Origin: Daucus carota subsp. sativus
Lineage: Eukaryota; Streptophyta; Magnoliopsida; Apiales; Apiaceae
Assembly: GCF_001625215.2 (NCBI RefSeq)
Contig: NC_030381.2
Coordinates: 6,473,131-6,537,130, forward strand
Reading direction: 5' to 3'
Length of the DNA: 64,000 bases
This document shows positions 44,968 through 57,327 of this stretch, piece after piece. Each line of letters opens with the position of its first letter. Within the stretch, counting starts at the first letter, position 1. The notes beneath the pieces are model-generated. The model was not told the DNA's origin. It saw only the letters and a program-made list of their open reading frames with translations, and ran no database searches. A program made the translations under genes and the position numbers.

Positions 44968-46730
44968 TTCCTTCTTGGTGGATTTTGGAATAGAGAGTTG
45001 GCTATGTGGAAATCTTTGATTATTTGGAGATATGTTTTAGTACCTATAATTTGATGCATACAATATGTTTATATACTAGTAGATGAGGGTATAATTGCAC
45101 CGATTTCTCTAAAATAGGCAAATTTATTTTATACGTTTTGTTTTGAATCTTTGATTGGAGAAATGTTTCAGTACCTACAATTGATGCATACAATACGCTT
45201 ATATACTATATAGTAGATGAGGATATACTTGCACCAATTTCACTAAAATAGGCAAATTTTAAATTATGTAAATTCAGCTCCAATTTATTTTGATAGTATA
45301 TTTTTCCTAATCTAGCCCAATCAGACCGTTATTTTATACTTTTGACTTGGAATCAGAATATAATCATTTTGGGCTTTTTAGCTTGGGCCTTTTTCAAGTA
45401 TGAGTTTTGTTCACCCAAAGTTCAAATATCAAAGTGTTTGGTTGAATTTTTTTTTTTTAAAAAAAATTCATAAATCAAACCCACAAGGTATATACAAGAT
45501 AAAAAATGGATGGTATGAAACTTGGTTTTGTGAAATCAATTTTTTTCATCTTTTATGCTCATCCCTATTTGTATATTACATGTAAATTTTTAATACAAAA
45601 TAACTCAAAAATATATAAAAATATGAACTAAACATTATTCTAAATAAATTTGTCACTCAAAAATCTTTTAACTCAACCATATTCATTCCATCACTCAATG
45701 CATGATATCAGAATCTCAAACCAATACGAGGTTGACAGGATATCTAATTACAATACCTCATGCCCCATCTGAACCAAAAGAGTCTTTAATTGATTCATCA
45801 ATATAATTAAAAGCCTAACTTTCTATTTTATAATTCATTAAAATGTTGTGTAACTCATGAAATCTTGATGATGTATAGTTAAATAATTAACAATACAATA
45901 AAAGTTAAATTGTTAATATATAAAAAAATATATTATGTTTTACATGAAATATGGAGCCAGTTTACGATAAAAATATGTATGTTGTGTTTCGAAAAGAATA
46001 TTATATGATGATTGATGAATATCCCCCTACTTTTTACTCGGGTTAATAATCTTATAAGTTAATTATCATGAAATTTTAATACAATTTAAAAAATAGTTAA
46101 ATATGGTATAAAAATATAATAAATACAATATTCAAATTTATATATATATATATATATATATGAATAAAATTTTGAACTGGCTTATTCAGTACAAATATAC
46201 ACGTCTTGAGTATACACTCATTCCAAACTAATTATAAACTTTTTTGGGAAAATTTTATTCTGCAGATAAAAAATCATTTTCATGTTACACGTTGAATTAA
46301 TTCTCTTTCAAATATGTAAAACAAATTTGAAAGTTTATGTTTCTATAAAATAAAAGTAATAATAATATTTTTATATTCTCATGTCAAATGAAATTTTTAT
46401 ATATGAAATACATATGTTGTGTAATTAATTGATATATTGGGTATGATACTGTGACCGTGTGTAATTTTGAAGGATGTGTGTCAAAATTTGACACATCCTT
46501 CAAAATATTTTATAACTTACAGCTTGATATGCATTTTATTAATGAAATGAAGAAATAAATAAAAATAATTTGACACACCACAACTTACAAACAAAATTAC
46601 GACGAGACCAATATTCATTAATCATTCCAATTCCACCCGCCCCCTGACATTCAAATTTCACCTTTTTGAAACAAAAATATCTTCTAACTCAAATATAGAC
46701 CCTCAAAAAGTCCTCAATGGATGCATCATC

Positions 46731-47201
46731 CTAGCTAAAGGTTGACTGGTTGTGCTTAGAGAACTCTGCCGCACAGGTACCTTGCATCGTGGTGCAAATA
46801 CCATGGGTAAGAGCCATGGGAACCGGCCACACTTGTTGTGGCCCTCCACCTTCTTCAGGCACAATCCAGTATCCTCTCCCTGGTATAAACACTGGACGAG
46901 GTCCTACAGGCGCCTGTCCTCCGGTCCTCGAACCACCATCATCATCGACAAGCTCAGCTTCTTTTTCTGTCTCAGTGATTTCGGGGGTCCCACCCTTTGC
47001 CCTAGTGATGGACTCCTCTCCATGTTCGAGAAGCCACTGAATTGTCTCGCCCTCAGACTTCAAGCCCAAGTCTTCCTTTAGCTGGAAGATTCGAGCAGCA
47101 CATGGAGCGGAAACTCGGATCCTCCTGCCCCTACCCTGCCCCTTTACATTCTTCTCCTTCCTGGGGGCGCGCTGAAGCTCTGAGGAAGAAGAACCTGCCA
47201 T
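46731..47201 (-). CDS. TCP D5: TCP-domain protein truncated by a nonsense change
   Basis: 156 residues, [13 protein letters not shown] at the start. The TCP domain is at about 13-62 ([44 protein letters not shown]), then [20 protein letters not shown] and QVWPVP. The frame stops at NQSTFS because the codon TCG of D3 is TAG here, removing the last 27 residues including the ED..E/GK..F tail. It could be a functional short form, or an early stage of decay. TATA box at 47,301-47,308. Confidence 0.75.
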   Translation of the reverse strand: MAGSSSSELQRAPRKEKNVKGQGRGRRIRVSAPCAARIFQLKEDLGLKSEGETIQWLLEHGEESITRAKGGTPEITETEKEAELVDDDGGSRTGGQAPVGPRPVFIPGRGYWIVPEEGGGPQQVWPVPMALTHGICTTMQGTCAAEFSKHNQSTFS

Positions 47202-48427
47202 TTCCTTCTTGGTGGATTTTGGAATAGAGAGTTGGCTATTGGAAATCTTTGATTATTTGGAGATATGTTTTAGTACCTATAATTTAATGCATACAATATG
47301 TTTATATACTAGTAGATGAGGGTATACTTGCACCAATTTCTCTAAAATAGGCAAATTTTAAAATATGTAAATTCTGCTGAATATTATTTTGATATTATAT
47401 TTTTCTAATTTAGGTGGATGACCGTTATTTTATACTTTTTGTTTTGAATCTTTGATTGGAGAAATGTTTCAGTACCTACAATTGATGCATACAATATGCT
47501 TATATACTATATAGTAGATGAGGATATACTTGCACCAATTTCACTAAAATAGGCAAATTTTAAAATATGTAAATTCAGCTCCATATTATTTTGATAGTAT
47601 ATTTTTCCTAATCTAGCCCAATCAGACCGTTATTTTATACTTTTGACTTGGAATCTGAATATAATCATTTTGGGCTTTTTAGCTTGGGCTTTTTTCAAGT
47701 ATGAGTTTTGTTCACCCAAAGTTCAAATATCAAAGTGTTTGGTTGAATTTTTTTTTTTTAAGAAATTCATAAATCAAACCCACAAGGTATATACAAGATA
47801 AAAAAGCAATGGTATGAAACTTGGTTTTGTGAAATCAATTTTTTTCATCTTTTATGCTCATCCCTATTTGTATATTACATGTAAATTTTTAATACAAAAT
47901 AACTCAAAAATATATAAAAATATGAACTAAACATTATTCTAAATAAATTTGTCACTCAAAAATCTTTTAACTCAACCACATTCATTCCACCACTCAATGC
48001 ATGATATCAGATTCTCAAACCAATACCAGGTTGACAAGATATCTAATTACAATACCTCATGCCCCATCTGAACCAAAAGAGCCTTTAATTGATTTATCAA
48101 TATAATTAAAAGCCTAACTTTCTATTTTATAATTCATTAAAATGTTGTGTAACTCATGAAATCTTGACGATGTATAGTTAAATAATTAGCAATACAATAA
48201 AAGTTAAATTGTTAATATATAAAAAAATATATTATGTTTTACATGAAATATGGAGCCAGTTTACGATAAAAATATGTATGTTGTGTCTCGAAAAGAATAT
48301 TATATGATGAATATCCCCCTACTTTTTACTCGGGTTAATAATCTTGTAAGTTAATTATCATGAAATTTTAATACAATTTAAAATATAGTTAAATATGGTA
48401 TAAAAATATAATAAATACAATATTCAA

Positions 48428-48475
<48 letters not shown>

Positions 48476-49044
48476 GAAAAAAATTTTGAACTGGCTTATT
48501 CAGTACAAATATACACGTCTTGAGTATACACTCATTTCAAACTAATTATAAACTTTTTTGGGAAAATTTTATTCTGGAGATAAAAAATCATTTTCATGTT
48601 ACACGTTGAATTAATTCTCTTTCAAATATGTAAAACAAATTTGAAAGTTTATGTTTCTATAAAATAAAAGTAATAATAATATTTTTATATTCTCATGTCA
48701 AATGAAATTTTTATATATGAAATACATATGTTGTGTAATTAATTGATATATTGGGTATGATACTGTGACCGTGTATAATTTTGAAGGATGTGTGTCAAAA
48801 TTTGACACATCCTTCAAAATATTTTATAACTTACAGCTTGATTTGCATTTTATTAATGAAATGAAGAAATAAATAAAAATAATTTGACACACCACAACTT
48901 ACAAACAAAATTACGACGAGACCAATATTCATTAATCATTCCAATTCCACCCGCCCCCTGACATTCAAATTTCACCTTTTTGAAACAAAAATATCATCTA
49001 ACTCAAATATAGACCCTCAAAAAGTCCTCAATGGATGCATCATC

Positions 49045-49511
49045 CTAGCTAAAGGTTGACTGGTTGTGCTTAGAGAACTCTGCCGCACAGGTACCTTGCA
49101 TCGTGGTGCAAATACCATGGGTAAGAGCCATGGGAACCGGCCACACTTGTTGTGGCCCTCCACCTTCTTCAGGCACAATCCAGTATCCTCTCCCTGGTAT
49201 AAACACTGGACGAGGTCCTACAGGCGCCTGTCCTCCGGTCCTCGAACCACCATCATCATCGACAAGCTCAGCTTCTTTATCTGTCTCAGTGATTTCGGGG
49301 GTCCCACCCTTTGCCCTAGTGATGGACTCCTCTCCATGTTCGAGAAGCCACTGAATTGTCTCGCCCTCAGACTTCAAGCCCAAGTCTTCCTTTAGCTGGA
49401 AGATTCAGCACATGGAGCGGAAACTCGGATCCTCCTGCCCCTACCCTGCCCCTTTACATTCTTCTCCTTCCTGGGGGCGCGCTGCAGCTCTGAGGAAGAA
49501 GAACCTGTCAT
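49045..49511 (-). pseudogene. TCP D6 pseudogene
   Basis: Nearly identical to D5 and sharing its TAG after NQSTFS, so D5 and D6 come from a duplication after that mutation. In addition 4 bp are lost in helix I (GATTCAGCACATG for GATTCGAGCAGCACATG, about 49,406), which breaks the TCP domain. The second codon also changed from GCA to ACA (MT...). Confidence 0.88.
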
Positions 49512-50742
49512 TTCCTTCTTGGTGGATTTTGGAATAGAGAGTTGGCTATTGGAAATCTTTGATTATTTGGAGATATGTTTTAGTACCTATAATTTGATGC
49601 ATACAATATGTTTATATACTAGTAGATGAGGGTATACTTGCACCAATTTCTCTAAAATAGGCAAATTTTAAAATATGTAAATTCTGCTGAATATTATTTT
49701 GATATTATATTTTTCTAATTTAGGTGGATGACCGTTATTTTATACTTTTTGTTTTGAATCTTTGATTGGAGAAATGTTTCAGTACCTACAATTGATGCAT
49801 ACAATATGCTTATATACTATATAGTAGATGAGGATATACTTGCACCAATTTCACTAAAATAGGCAAATTTTAAAATATGTAAATTCAGCTCCATATTATT
49901 TTGATAGTATATTTTTCCTAATCTAGCCCAATCAGACCGTTATTTTATACATTTGACTTGGAATCTGAATATAATCATTTTGGGCTTTTTAGCTTGGGCT
50001 TTTTTCAAGTATGAGTTTTGTTCACCCAAAGTTCAAATATCAAAGTGTTTGGTTGAATTTTTTTTTTTTTTTTAAGAAATTCATAAATCAAACCCACAAG
50101 GTATATACAAGATAAAAAAGCAATGGTATGAAACTTGGTTTTGTGAAATCAATTTTTTTTCATCTTTTATGCTCATCCCTATTTGTATATTACATGTAAA
50201 TTTTTAATACAAAATAACTCAAAAATATATAAAAATATGAACTAAACATTATTCTAAATAAATTTGTCACTCAAAAATCTTTTAACTCAACCACATTCAT
50301 TCCACCACTCAATGCATGATATCAGATTCTCAAACCAATACCAGGTTGACAAGATATCTAATTACAATACCTCATGCCCCATCTGAACCAAAAGAGCCTT
50401 TAATTGATTTATCAATATAATTAAAAGCCTAACTTTCTATTTTATAATTCATTAAAATGTTGTGTAACTCATGAAATCTTGATGATGTATAGTTAAATAA
50501 TTAGCAATACAATAAAAGTTAAATTGTTAATATATAAAAAAATATATTATGTTTTACATGAAATATGGAGCCAGTTTACGATAAAAATATGTATGTTGTG
50601 TTTCGAAAAGAATATTATATGATGAATATCCCCCTACTTTTTACTCGGGTTAATAATCTTATAAGTTAATTATCATGAAATTTTAATACAATTTAAAAAT
50701 TAGTTAAATATGGTATAAAAATATAATAAATACAATATTCAA

Positions 50743-50792
<50 letters not shown>

Positions 50793-51281
50793 GAATAAAA
50801 TTTTGAACTGGCTTATTCAGTACAAATATACACGTCTTGAGTATACACTCATTTCAAACTAATTATAAACTTTTTTGGGAAAATTTTATTCTGGAGATAA
50901 AAAATCATTTTCATGTTACACGTTGAATTAATTCTCTTTCAAATATGTAAAACAAATTTGAAAGTTTATGTTTCTATAAAATAAAAGTAATAATAATATT
51001 TTTATATTCTCATGTCAAATGAAATTTTTATATATGAAATACATATGTTGTGTAATTAATTGATATATTGGGTATGATACTGTGACCGTGTGTAATTTTG
51101 AAGGATGTGTGTCAAAATTTGACACATCCTTCAAAATATTTTATAACTTACAGCTTGATATGCATTTTATTAATGAAATGAAGAAATAAATAAAAATAAT
51201 TTGACACACCACAACTTACAAACAAAATTACAATGAGACAAATATTCATTAATCATTCCAATTCCACCGGCCCCCCGACAT

Positions 51282-51649
51282 TCAAATTTCACCTTTTTGA
51301 AACAAAAATCTCTTTCAACTCAAATATAAACCCTCAAAAAAGTCCTCAATGAATGCATCATCGGAGCTAAAGGTTGACTGGTTGTGCTTAGAGAACTCTG
51401 CCGCACAGGTACCTAGCTTGCATCGTGGTGCGAATACCATGGGTAAGAGCCATGGGAACGGGCCACACCTTTTGTGGCCCTCCACCTTCTTCAGGCACAA
51501 TCCAGTATCCTCTCCCTGGTATAAACACTGGACGAGGTCCTACAGGCGCCTGTCCTCCGGTCCTCGAACCACCATCATCATCGACAAGCTCAGCTTCTTT
51601 ATCTGTCTCAGTGATTTCGGGGGTCCCACCCTTTGCCCTAGTGATGGAA
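51282..51649 (-). pseudogene. TCP D7: 5'-truncated pseudogene at the array edge
   Basis: Homology to D copies runs from the 3' end up to CCCTAGTGATGGA at about 51,649 and stops abruptly. The start codon and whole TCP domain are missing. The remaining frame ([40 protein letters not shown]) ends early because of a 4-bp insertion (AGCT at about 51,416). Unlike D5 and D6 it has TCC, not TAG, at the nonsense position. Confidence 0.87.
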
Positions 51650-52173
51650 CCTAGATTCATGAGATAACAAGTTTAATTGTGAAAGCTTCCCATCACCAAC
51701 CTGCTACGCATATGATAACATTTAGAAATATAGAACATACAACTAGAAATGAACTCACTGAAGCTAGTTCATTGTAGATGTAAACCGTACCGGCTCTCGG
51801 CTAGCTGGCTAGGCCCGTGCATGGGCCTCATTATTTTATTTTACAAACCACAAATTCACTAAAAGTAAAATATACATATATGATCATGTTTTATGAAATA
51901 TATGTTTTATAGTAAAACATCAAAAATATTATTCTTTTGTTATTGAATAATATAATGTTTAAAAATTAATTTATTTTCAAAATAATTGTTTCTGTGTTTT
52001 TTGAAAAAAAGTGGAGAACAATTGTTCTCATATATAAATGATCCTCATTTTAATCAATGTCTATATATAGATGATGGGTCAAACACAAATCACTGGAATA
52101 TAAACCCTGTTTGGAAGTCAGTGATTTTATATTCTATTGATTTCCGGTAAAATTAAAATTTTGAGGTGTTATA
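51650..52173. other. Non-repeat flank right of the TCP array
   Basis: No coding sequence recognised. It contains a perfect palindrome GGCCCGTGCATGGGCC near 51,811-51,827, of unknown meaning. Confidence 0.45.
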
Positions 52174-52352
52174 TGTTGGGCCAGCTAAGCGAGCCTAACT
52201 CCACAATAGCACGATATTGTCCGCTTTGGGCTTAGCCCGCACGGCTTTGTTTTTTGGCACCTCCCAAAAGCCTCGTACTATTGGAGTTGTTCTGACGGCT
52301 TATATTCTAGCTTTATGCCCCTCCCACAACCGATGTGGGACAACTCCCAACA
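52174..52352 (-). repeat. TRIM 3' LTR
   Basis: The plus strand reads TGTTGGGCCAGC...ACTCCCAACA, so both ends carry TGTTGGG in inverted form. The interior just beside it repeats the LTR tail (CCGATGTGGGACAACTCC) three more times up to about 52,600. Confidence 0.88.
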
Positions 52353-52833
52353 ATCTCCCCCTTCACACATCGGGCTCAACAACTGTCGAATTTTGCATAT
52401 TCTAGCTTTATGCTCCTCCCACAACCGATGTGGGACAGCTCCTAACAATCTCCCCCTTCACACATCGATGTGGGACAACTCCTAACAATCTCCCCCTTCA
52501 CACTTCGGGCTCAACAACTGTCGAATTTTGCATATTCTAGCTTTATGCCCCTCCCACAACCGATGTGGGACAACTCCTAACAATCTCCCCCTTCACACAT
52601 CGGGCTCATGCTCAACAACTGTCGAATTTTGCCTTCGGACATGTGATCAGGCTCCCCCTTAAACTCATACTGGAAGTTTGTCTGGCTATCTGGCTCCGCC
52701 TAGGCCCAAACTGGAAGGCTCACTTGTCTTATACTTATGCCCAATCTTGGGTAGCCCATCCGCCTCTTCTCAGGCCCATTCTGGAGCCCACTTGAGATTG
52801 TTACGACCGTTCCAACCTCACTTTGATACCACC

Positions 52834-52991
52834 TGTTGGGGCAGCTAAGCGAGCCTAACTCCACAATAGTACGATATTGTCCGCTTTGGGCTTAGCCCGC
52901 ACGGCTTTGTTTTTGGGCACCTCCCAAAAGGCCTCGTACTATTGGAGTTGTTCTGGCTGCTTATATTCTAGCTTTATGCCCCTCCCACAAC
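52834..52991 (-). repeat. TRIM 5' LTR, part cut by the hAT insertion
   Basis: Matches the other LTR to CCTCCCACAAC, where the hAT element begins. The last 22 bp continue at 56,631-56,652. Confidence 0.9.
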
Positions 52992-53584
52992 TAGACCCGG
53001 CCATTCGGGCGGGCTGGGCGGTTCGGGCCGGTTCAGACGATTTTCGAACCGTCACAGGTGGAACCGTAACCGGCCCGCCTAGACTGGCGGTCCGGTCCGT
53101 GCCGGGCTGGGCTGAAGAAATTGGAAACCGGAACCGCACATATAATACGGATTCAACGGGTTTAGCGGGTTAAGCGGGTTAGCATTTCTGGCGGTTCACG
53201 GTTTAGGCAGTTCAGGTGCGGCGGTTTAGCAGGCACTGCAGTACAATTAGTTAGTAGTCACTACACTAGTCAGTAGGTGATATATCATCAACTGATCATT
53301 GTTTTTTTTTTGTTTTTTAGTGCAAGTGTTTTGTTTTTAATATAAGTGTGCAACTGACCAGTGACCAACTGTGCAAGACTTTGCAATTAAATTTAATTGT
53401 TTAATTTAATTAATAATAAATTATTATAAACTAATAAATAAATGGTAAAAAGAGGGCGGCACCTCTTATAAATTAGAAAAAGGTTTTACAAATAATGTGA
53501 GAGGACTCCTCTCTTAAAAATTTAATGGAACAAACCGCTTATACAAAGTAAATAAAAAAATACATAACGAAAGAAAATTTTCAT

Positions 53585-55585
53585 TTATTCTTGTTCATTT
53601 TCCGAATTGCCGTCTTCGGACGACAAAGTATCCATCAACATCCAAGGATCTTCTTCATTGTCCGAGTCATCTTCTTGAAGTCCTTGTTGTCTTTTCGCAG
53701 CTTGGTCCCAATCTTTTTTACACACGCAAATCTTTACCGCATCCGATGCAATTGTAGAGGCAGGGACTACTAATACGTCCCTTGCAAGTTTAGCTAAAAC
53801 TGGAAATTGTATCTCATGACTTCTCCACCATGTTAATATTTCAAAATCTTCGTCTAATTCATAGTTATAAGAAAAAAATTCTCTAAGCATAGTAGTAGAA
53901 GCCGAAGCTACAGGAGCAGACGTAGTAGAAATTCTAACCTTTTGTTTTTTATTTATTATTCCTAACATTTTACTATTAAATCTACTAGAAGAACTTGTCT
54001 TTGGTGGTATATTGTTTTCAGTTCTTGGAAGGTACATGTCTATAAGACGATGCAATAAATTGAGACAATTAGTAACATATAAAACATGATCATATATATG
54101 AAACTCCTAACACCTTATAATAATGTTCTAACATGTTTTCTAAACCTTCTTGTCTAACATCGGGATCAAGTAGGCATGCAATACCATAAATATATGGAAA
54201 ATCTGTAAAATATTCAATCCATTTCATTTTCATATCATAAATAATGTCACTAAAAGAATGATCTTCTTCATAATCACGTAAAGTGGTAACAATACTAACA
54301 CATTCAATTATAACTTGATGCACATTCAGTTCATAAAGATAAGAAAAAACTTTAGTAGCATGTGCATAGCAATCAAGAATATCACGTACAGTAGTAGCCA
54401 ATCGCCAATCAATTTCGGTAATTAAACCACCCTCGTATTGGTTGTTAGGGTCCGAATTAAATAATTTAGTGATGACGACCTTATATTTAATCGCTTTATT
54501 TAATAAATTATGCGTTGAATTCCACCGTGTAGGTGTGTCGATACCCCATTTTTCAGCTCTTAAACCATCATCCTTACACAATTTCTTATACCTATAGATC
54601 GGAATGTACTTGCAATACGTAAGTACTTAACTATTTTTCTAATTGGGTCTAACAATTTTGTTAATTGTGAGATACCTTTTTGAGCCGACATATTTATGAT
54701 GTGAGCACAACATCTAACGTGTAAGAATTGACCATCTAAAACTAAAGGAATATCGGACCTAATATAATCTATGCATTTATTATTAGCAGAGGCATTATCT
54801 AAAGAAATTGTGAACACCTTGTTAAACAAATTGAATTCATTAATTGTGTCTAATATCCTTTGTTTAATATTATATCCCGAGTGTGACTCGTCCATTACAT
54901 CGAAAGTAATAATTCCTTTTTGTATCATATAATTAGAATCTATCCAATGAACGGTAACACATATATAAGGCTCAACTTGACTAGAACTCCAACAATCACT
55001 AGTAAACGAGACCATGCCATTAAAGGTACGAAAGAATTCAATTAATTCTCCCCTAGCAAGATATTATTGTTTTTGGGTGTATCGTTTAAGGGTGTTTCTT
55101 GGGATTTTCCTAAAAGCCGGATTTATTGAATTTCTCATCATGTGTTCTAAGTTTGGGCTTTCACCATGTGAAAAAGGCAACTCATTTAGTGTAACATAAG
55201 TAGCAAAATCATTAATCATTTTATCTCTATTAATATAGTGGAAAGGCATACCTCCACCGGGATTCGAAGACATGAAACTACCGATTTGCGTTTGTTGTAA
55301 AGAGGATCCCCCACGTGCTTCTCCACTTTCGTGGCTTGCCTTCGTAATATTATGCTTTTCCACTAAGTGTCGATTAAGAGTACCCGTGCCACCTCCCTTG
55401 AGCATGCTAAAGGGTTCGGGATTTTTTCCAAGATTTGTACGAAGTACACAATGTACATTAATCCGTAATAGATCATCCGTCGGCTCTCTCGAAAAATAAT
55501 TCCATACATGTGACTTTAAATTCTTTTTACGGGTACCAGTACCACTGCCACTAGCGCCGCTGCCACTAGCACCCCCCACTGCCAC
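53585..55585 (-). pseudogene. hAT transposase, inactivated
   Basis: N-terminus with G/S-rich lead and a BED-type zinc-finger region (SHVWNYF, GTGTLNRHLVEKH) at 55,585-55,064. The catalytic part includes FTSDCWSS, LDNASANNKC and HVRCCAHIINM (55,015-54,560); PTRWNSTHNLL follows. The C-terminal dimerisation block is EDFEILTWWRSHEIQFPVLAKLARDVL with an acidic end (54,055-53,585). Lesions: an in-frame TAA after YTQKQ (about 55,067), a one-base frameshift near 54,585 and another break between 54,090 and 54,055. Without them the product would be about 660 residues, typical of plant hAT transposases. Confidence 0.9.
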
Positions 55586-56304
55586 CTAAATCACAAAACG
55601 AAATGAAATGAAATTAGCCGGATTAAACGAAATGAAATTAACTAAACTTTAAAACTAAAATTCTTTAAATTAACCAGATTAAACGAAATGAAATTAACTA
55701 AACTTTAAATGCTTTTAACATTTTTAATTTTTAAACGAAATGAAATTAATTTTTAAACGAAATGAAATTAACGATACTAAATTAAATTAAACTTTAAATT
55801 AATGAAACGAAACTAACGAAATGAAATTTTTAAACACACCTTCGCCGGAGTGTGCAGCAGCCGGTACGGGTGGAGGTCTTCATGGCGGCGGCATGACCGG
55901 ACTTTGAGTAGAATCTTGAGAGGATAACGTACCCCGGCCTTCTTTCATAATTAACAGAAAATATTAATAGAAACAAAATTACACCTTGCCGGATTTTATG
56001 CCGGAAAAGCTTGAGCAGTTGGGAGTTGTGAGTTGTGACTTCAGACTTAGAATAAGAACAGTGTGCAGGTGTGTAGGTGTTAGAACTTAGAACTGAGGTG
56101 GAGGTGGAGAAGACTAATCCACTATATTTATAAGGTGGACACCTTCTAGCCGTTGGACACCTTCTAGCCGTTACCTTCTAGCTGTTTCGTCCCTTTTTGC
56201 AGCAGCAGCCAGCAGGTTAACGTTGGAGCAGCAGCAGTCAGCAGATGCAGTGAAAAGACTGAGTGAAGCTGTGCAGAGTGCAGGTGCAGGTGAACGTTGG
56301 AGTT

Positions 56305-56465
56305 GCAGGCTCGCACGGTTACACGGGTACACGGTTACACGGGTTACGCGGTTCGCACGGTTACGCGATTCGCACGAGTTCACACGGGTTACACGGGCTC
56401 GCGGTTCGCGCGGTTCTCACGGTTCACACGGGCTCGCGGTTCGCCGCGGGTTGAACGCGTTGGAA
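56305..56465. repeat. GC-rich minisatellite at the hAT 5' end
   Basis: Irregular repeats of (C/G)GGTTACACGGGTTCGCACGG-like units. They probably form the subterminal transposase-binding array and give spurious open frames. Confidence 0.8.
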
Positions 56466-56657
56466 CGGTTTTGGCGATTTGCGAATCAAAAATCTGGGAA
56501 CCGTAACCGGCTCGTCGGCAACCACGGTTTCGTGACGGTTCGAACCGGCACGTTGAAATACGGGCTAAAAGATGGTTCGGTCTGGTTCGCTCCGAGCCAA
56601 ACCGCCCGAATGGCCGGGTCTACCCACAACTGATGTGGGACAAATCCTAACATTATA

Positions 56658-57021
56658 GAGATTCGGTCACTCTATTTCGCTAATATTAATGTTTTGTAAT
56701 TATGGGATTGAAATAAAGATTTGAATTTAAATATCTAATTCTGAGGAGTTTTTTGGGTTAAAGATTTTGGTTTGTGTAAGAAACTAATCAATCATTTATT
56801 TATCAAACAATTTTACGAGATTTCAAGATTTAAAAAATGTAAAATATTTGATTAATATATTATATTTATTGACTTGATATTTTTACTTTTATAGGAATAT
56901 ATTCTATTTTCAATCGGTCTCGTCAAGATTTACATATGGCTCCTTCTCAGAGAGATCGACACATCTCAGTGTAAAAATACCTTACAGAAAACGTGAATGG
57001 CCCCGACAAATCGGCAAGGCT
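56658..57021. other. Intergenic stretch between TRIM and copia elements
   Basis: AT-rich; no gene or repeat structure recognised. Confidence 0.45.
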
Positions 57022-57295
57022 TGTATAAATATAACACTAGAAGAAGAATGTAAAACTGCCACATTTATTAGTTCATGCAACGTACAGAGATTTATAGGAA
57101 CTACTAACTGAAAGCTAAACACTAAAGTGCTAAAAACTAGGAACCAGTCCAGAACAAACTTCTAACCTTACTCTACTACTTTATTCAGCTCCTATTCCTA
57201 CGCTAATACTTATCTGACCAACTTAGCTATTAATATATAGCCATATAACAGCTATATTTTATTTTAAATATGTTTAGATTAATCAAAATCTAACA
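57022..57295 (-). repeat. 3' LTR of the copia element
   Basis: Matches 61,540-61,821 with about six substitutions and two small indels. It starts with TGTATAAATATAAC where the other LTR continues for 27 more bases. Confidence 0.88.
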
Positions 57296-57327
57296 CATTC
57301 CCCCTTAATCTAAACATGTCTTCAGTA

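Larger units (their letters stand above)
37620..51649 (-). repeat. Tandem array of TCP units D1 to D7
   Basis: Seven direct repeats, each with a TCP copy (minus strand), an upstream spacer, an (AT)n tract and a downstream hairpin. Unit starts, taken at CCAATTCCAC, are about 37,676, 39,034, 41,308, 44,408, 46,627, 48,941 and 51,258. Spacings are about 1.36, 2.27, 3.10, 2.22, 2.31 and 2.32 kb. D5 and D6 are nearly identical throughout. D3 is longer because about 0.24 kb has been replaced by 1.1 kb of block A/B-type sequence. Apart from the TCP copies I see no genes in the spacers. Confidence 0.92.
52992..56622 (-). mobile_element. hAT transposon nested in the TRIM LTR
   Basis: 3,631 bp with perfect 21-bp inverted ends beginning TAGACCCGGCCATTCGGG and a perfect 8-bp duplication CCCACAAC (52,984-52,991; 56,623-56,630). 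Both sides have GC-rich subterminal repeats of CGGTT/CGGGTT type (53,020-53,230; 56,310-56,600), unlike the AT-rich surroundings. The interior encodes a damaged hAT transposase on the minus strand. Confidence 0.95.
52174..56652 (-). mobile_element. TRIM retrotransposon (interrupted by a hAT element)
   Basis: Two 180-bp LTRs (52,174-52,352; and 52,834-52,991 continued at 56,631-56,652) flank about 0.48 kb of non-coding interior. The target duplication TTATA lies at 52,169-52,173 and 56,653-56,657. The minus strand is the sense strand: an initiator-Met-like primer site TGGTATCAAAG at 52,821-52,831 follows the right-hand LTR, and a purine tract AAGGGGGAGAT precedes the left-hand LTR. No protein is encoded, as expected for TRIMs. 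Confidence 0.9.

Noticed and set aside
56223..56633. R/G-rich plus-strand open frame of 136 codons
   Set aside because: It is produced by the GC-rich hAT subterminal repeats, reads into the terminal inverted repeat and TRIM LTR, and is open in several frames at once.
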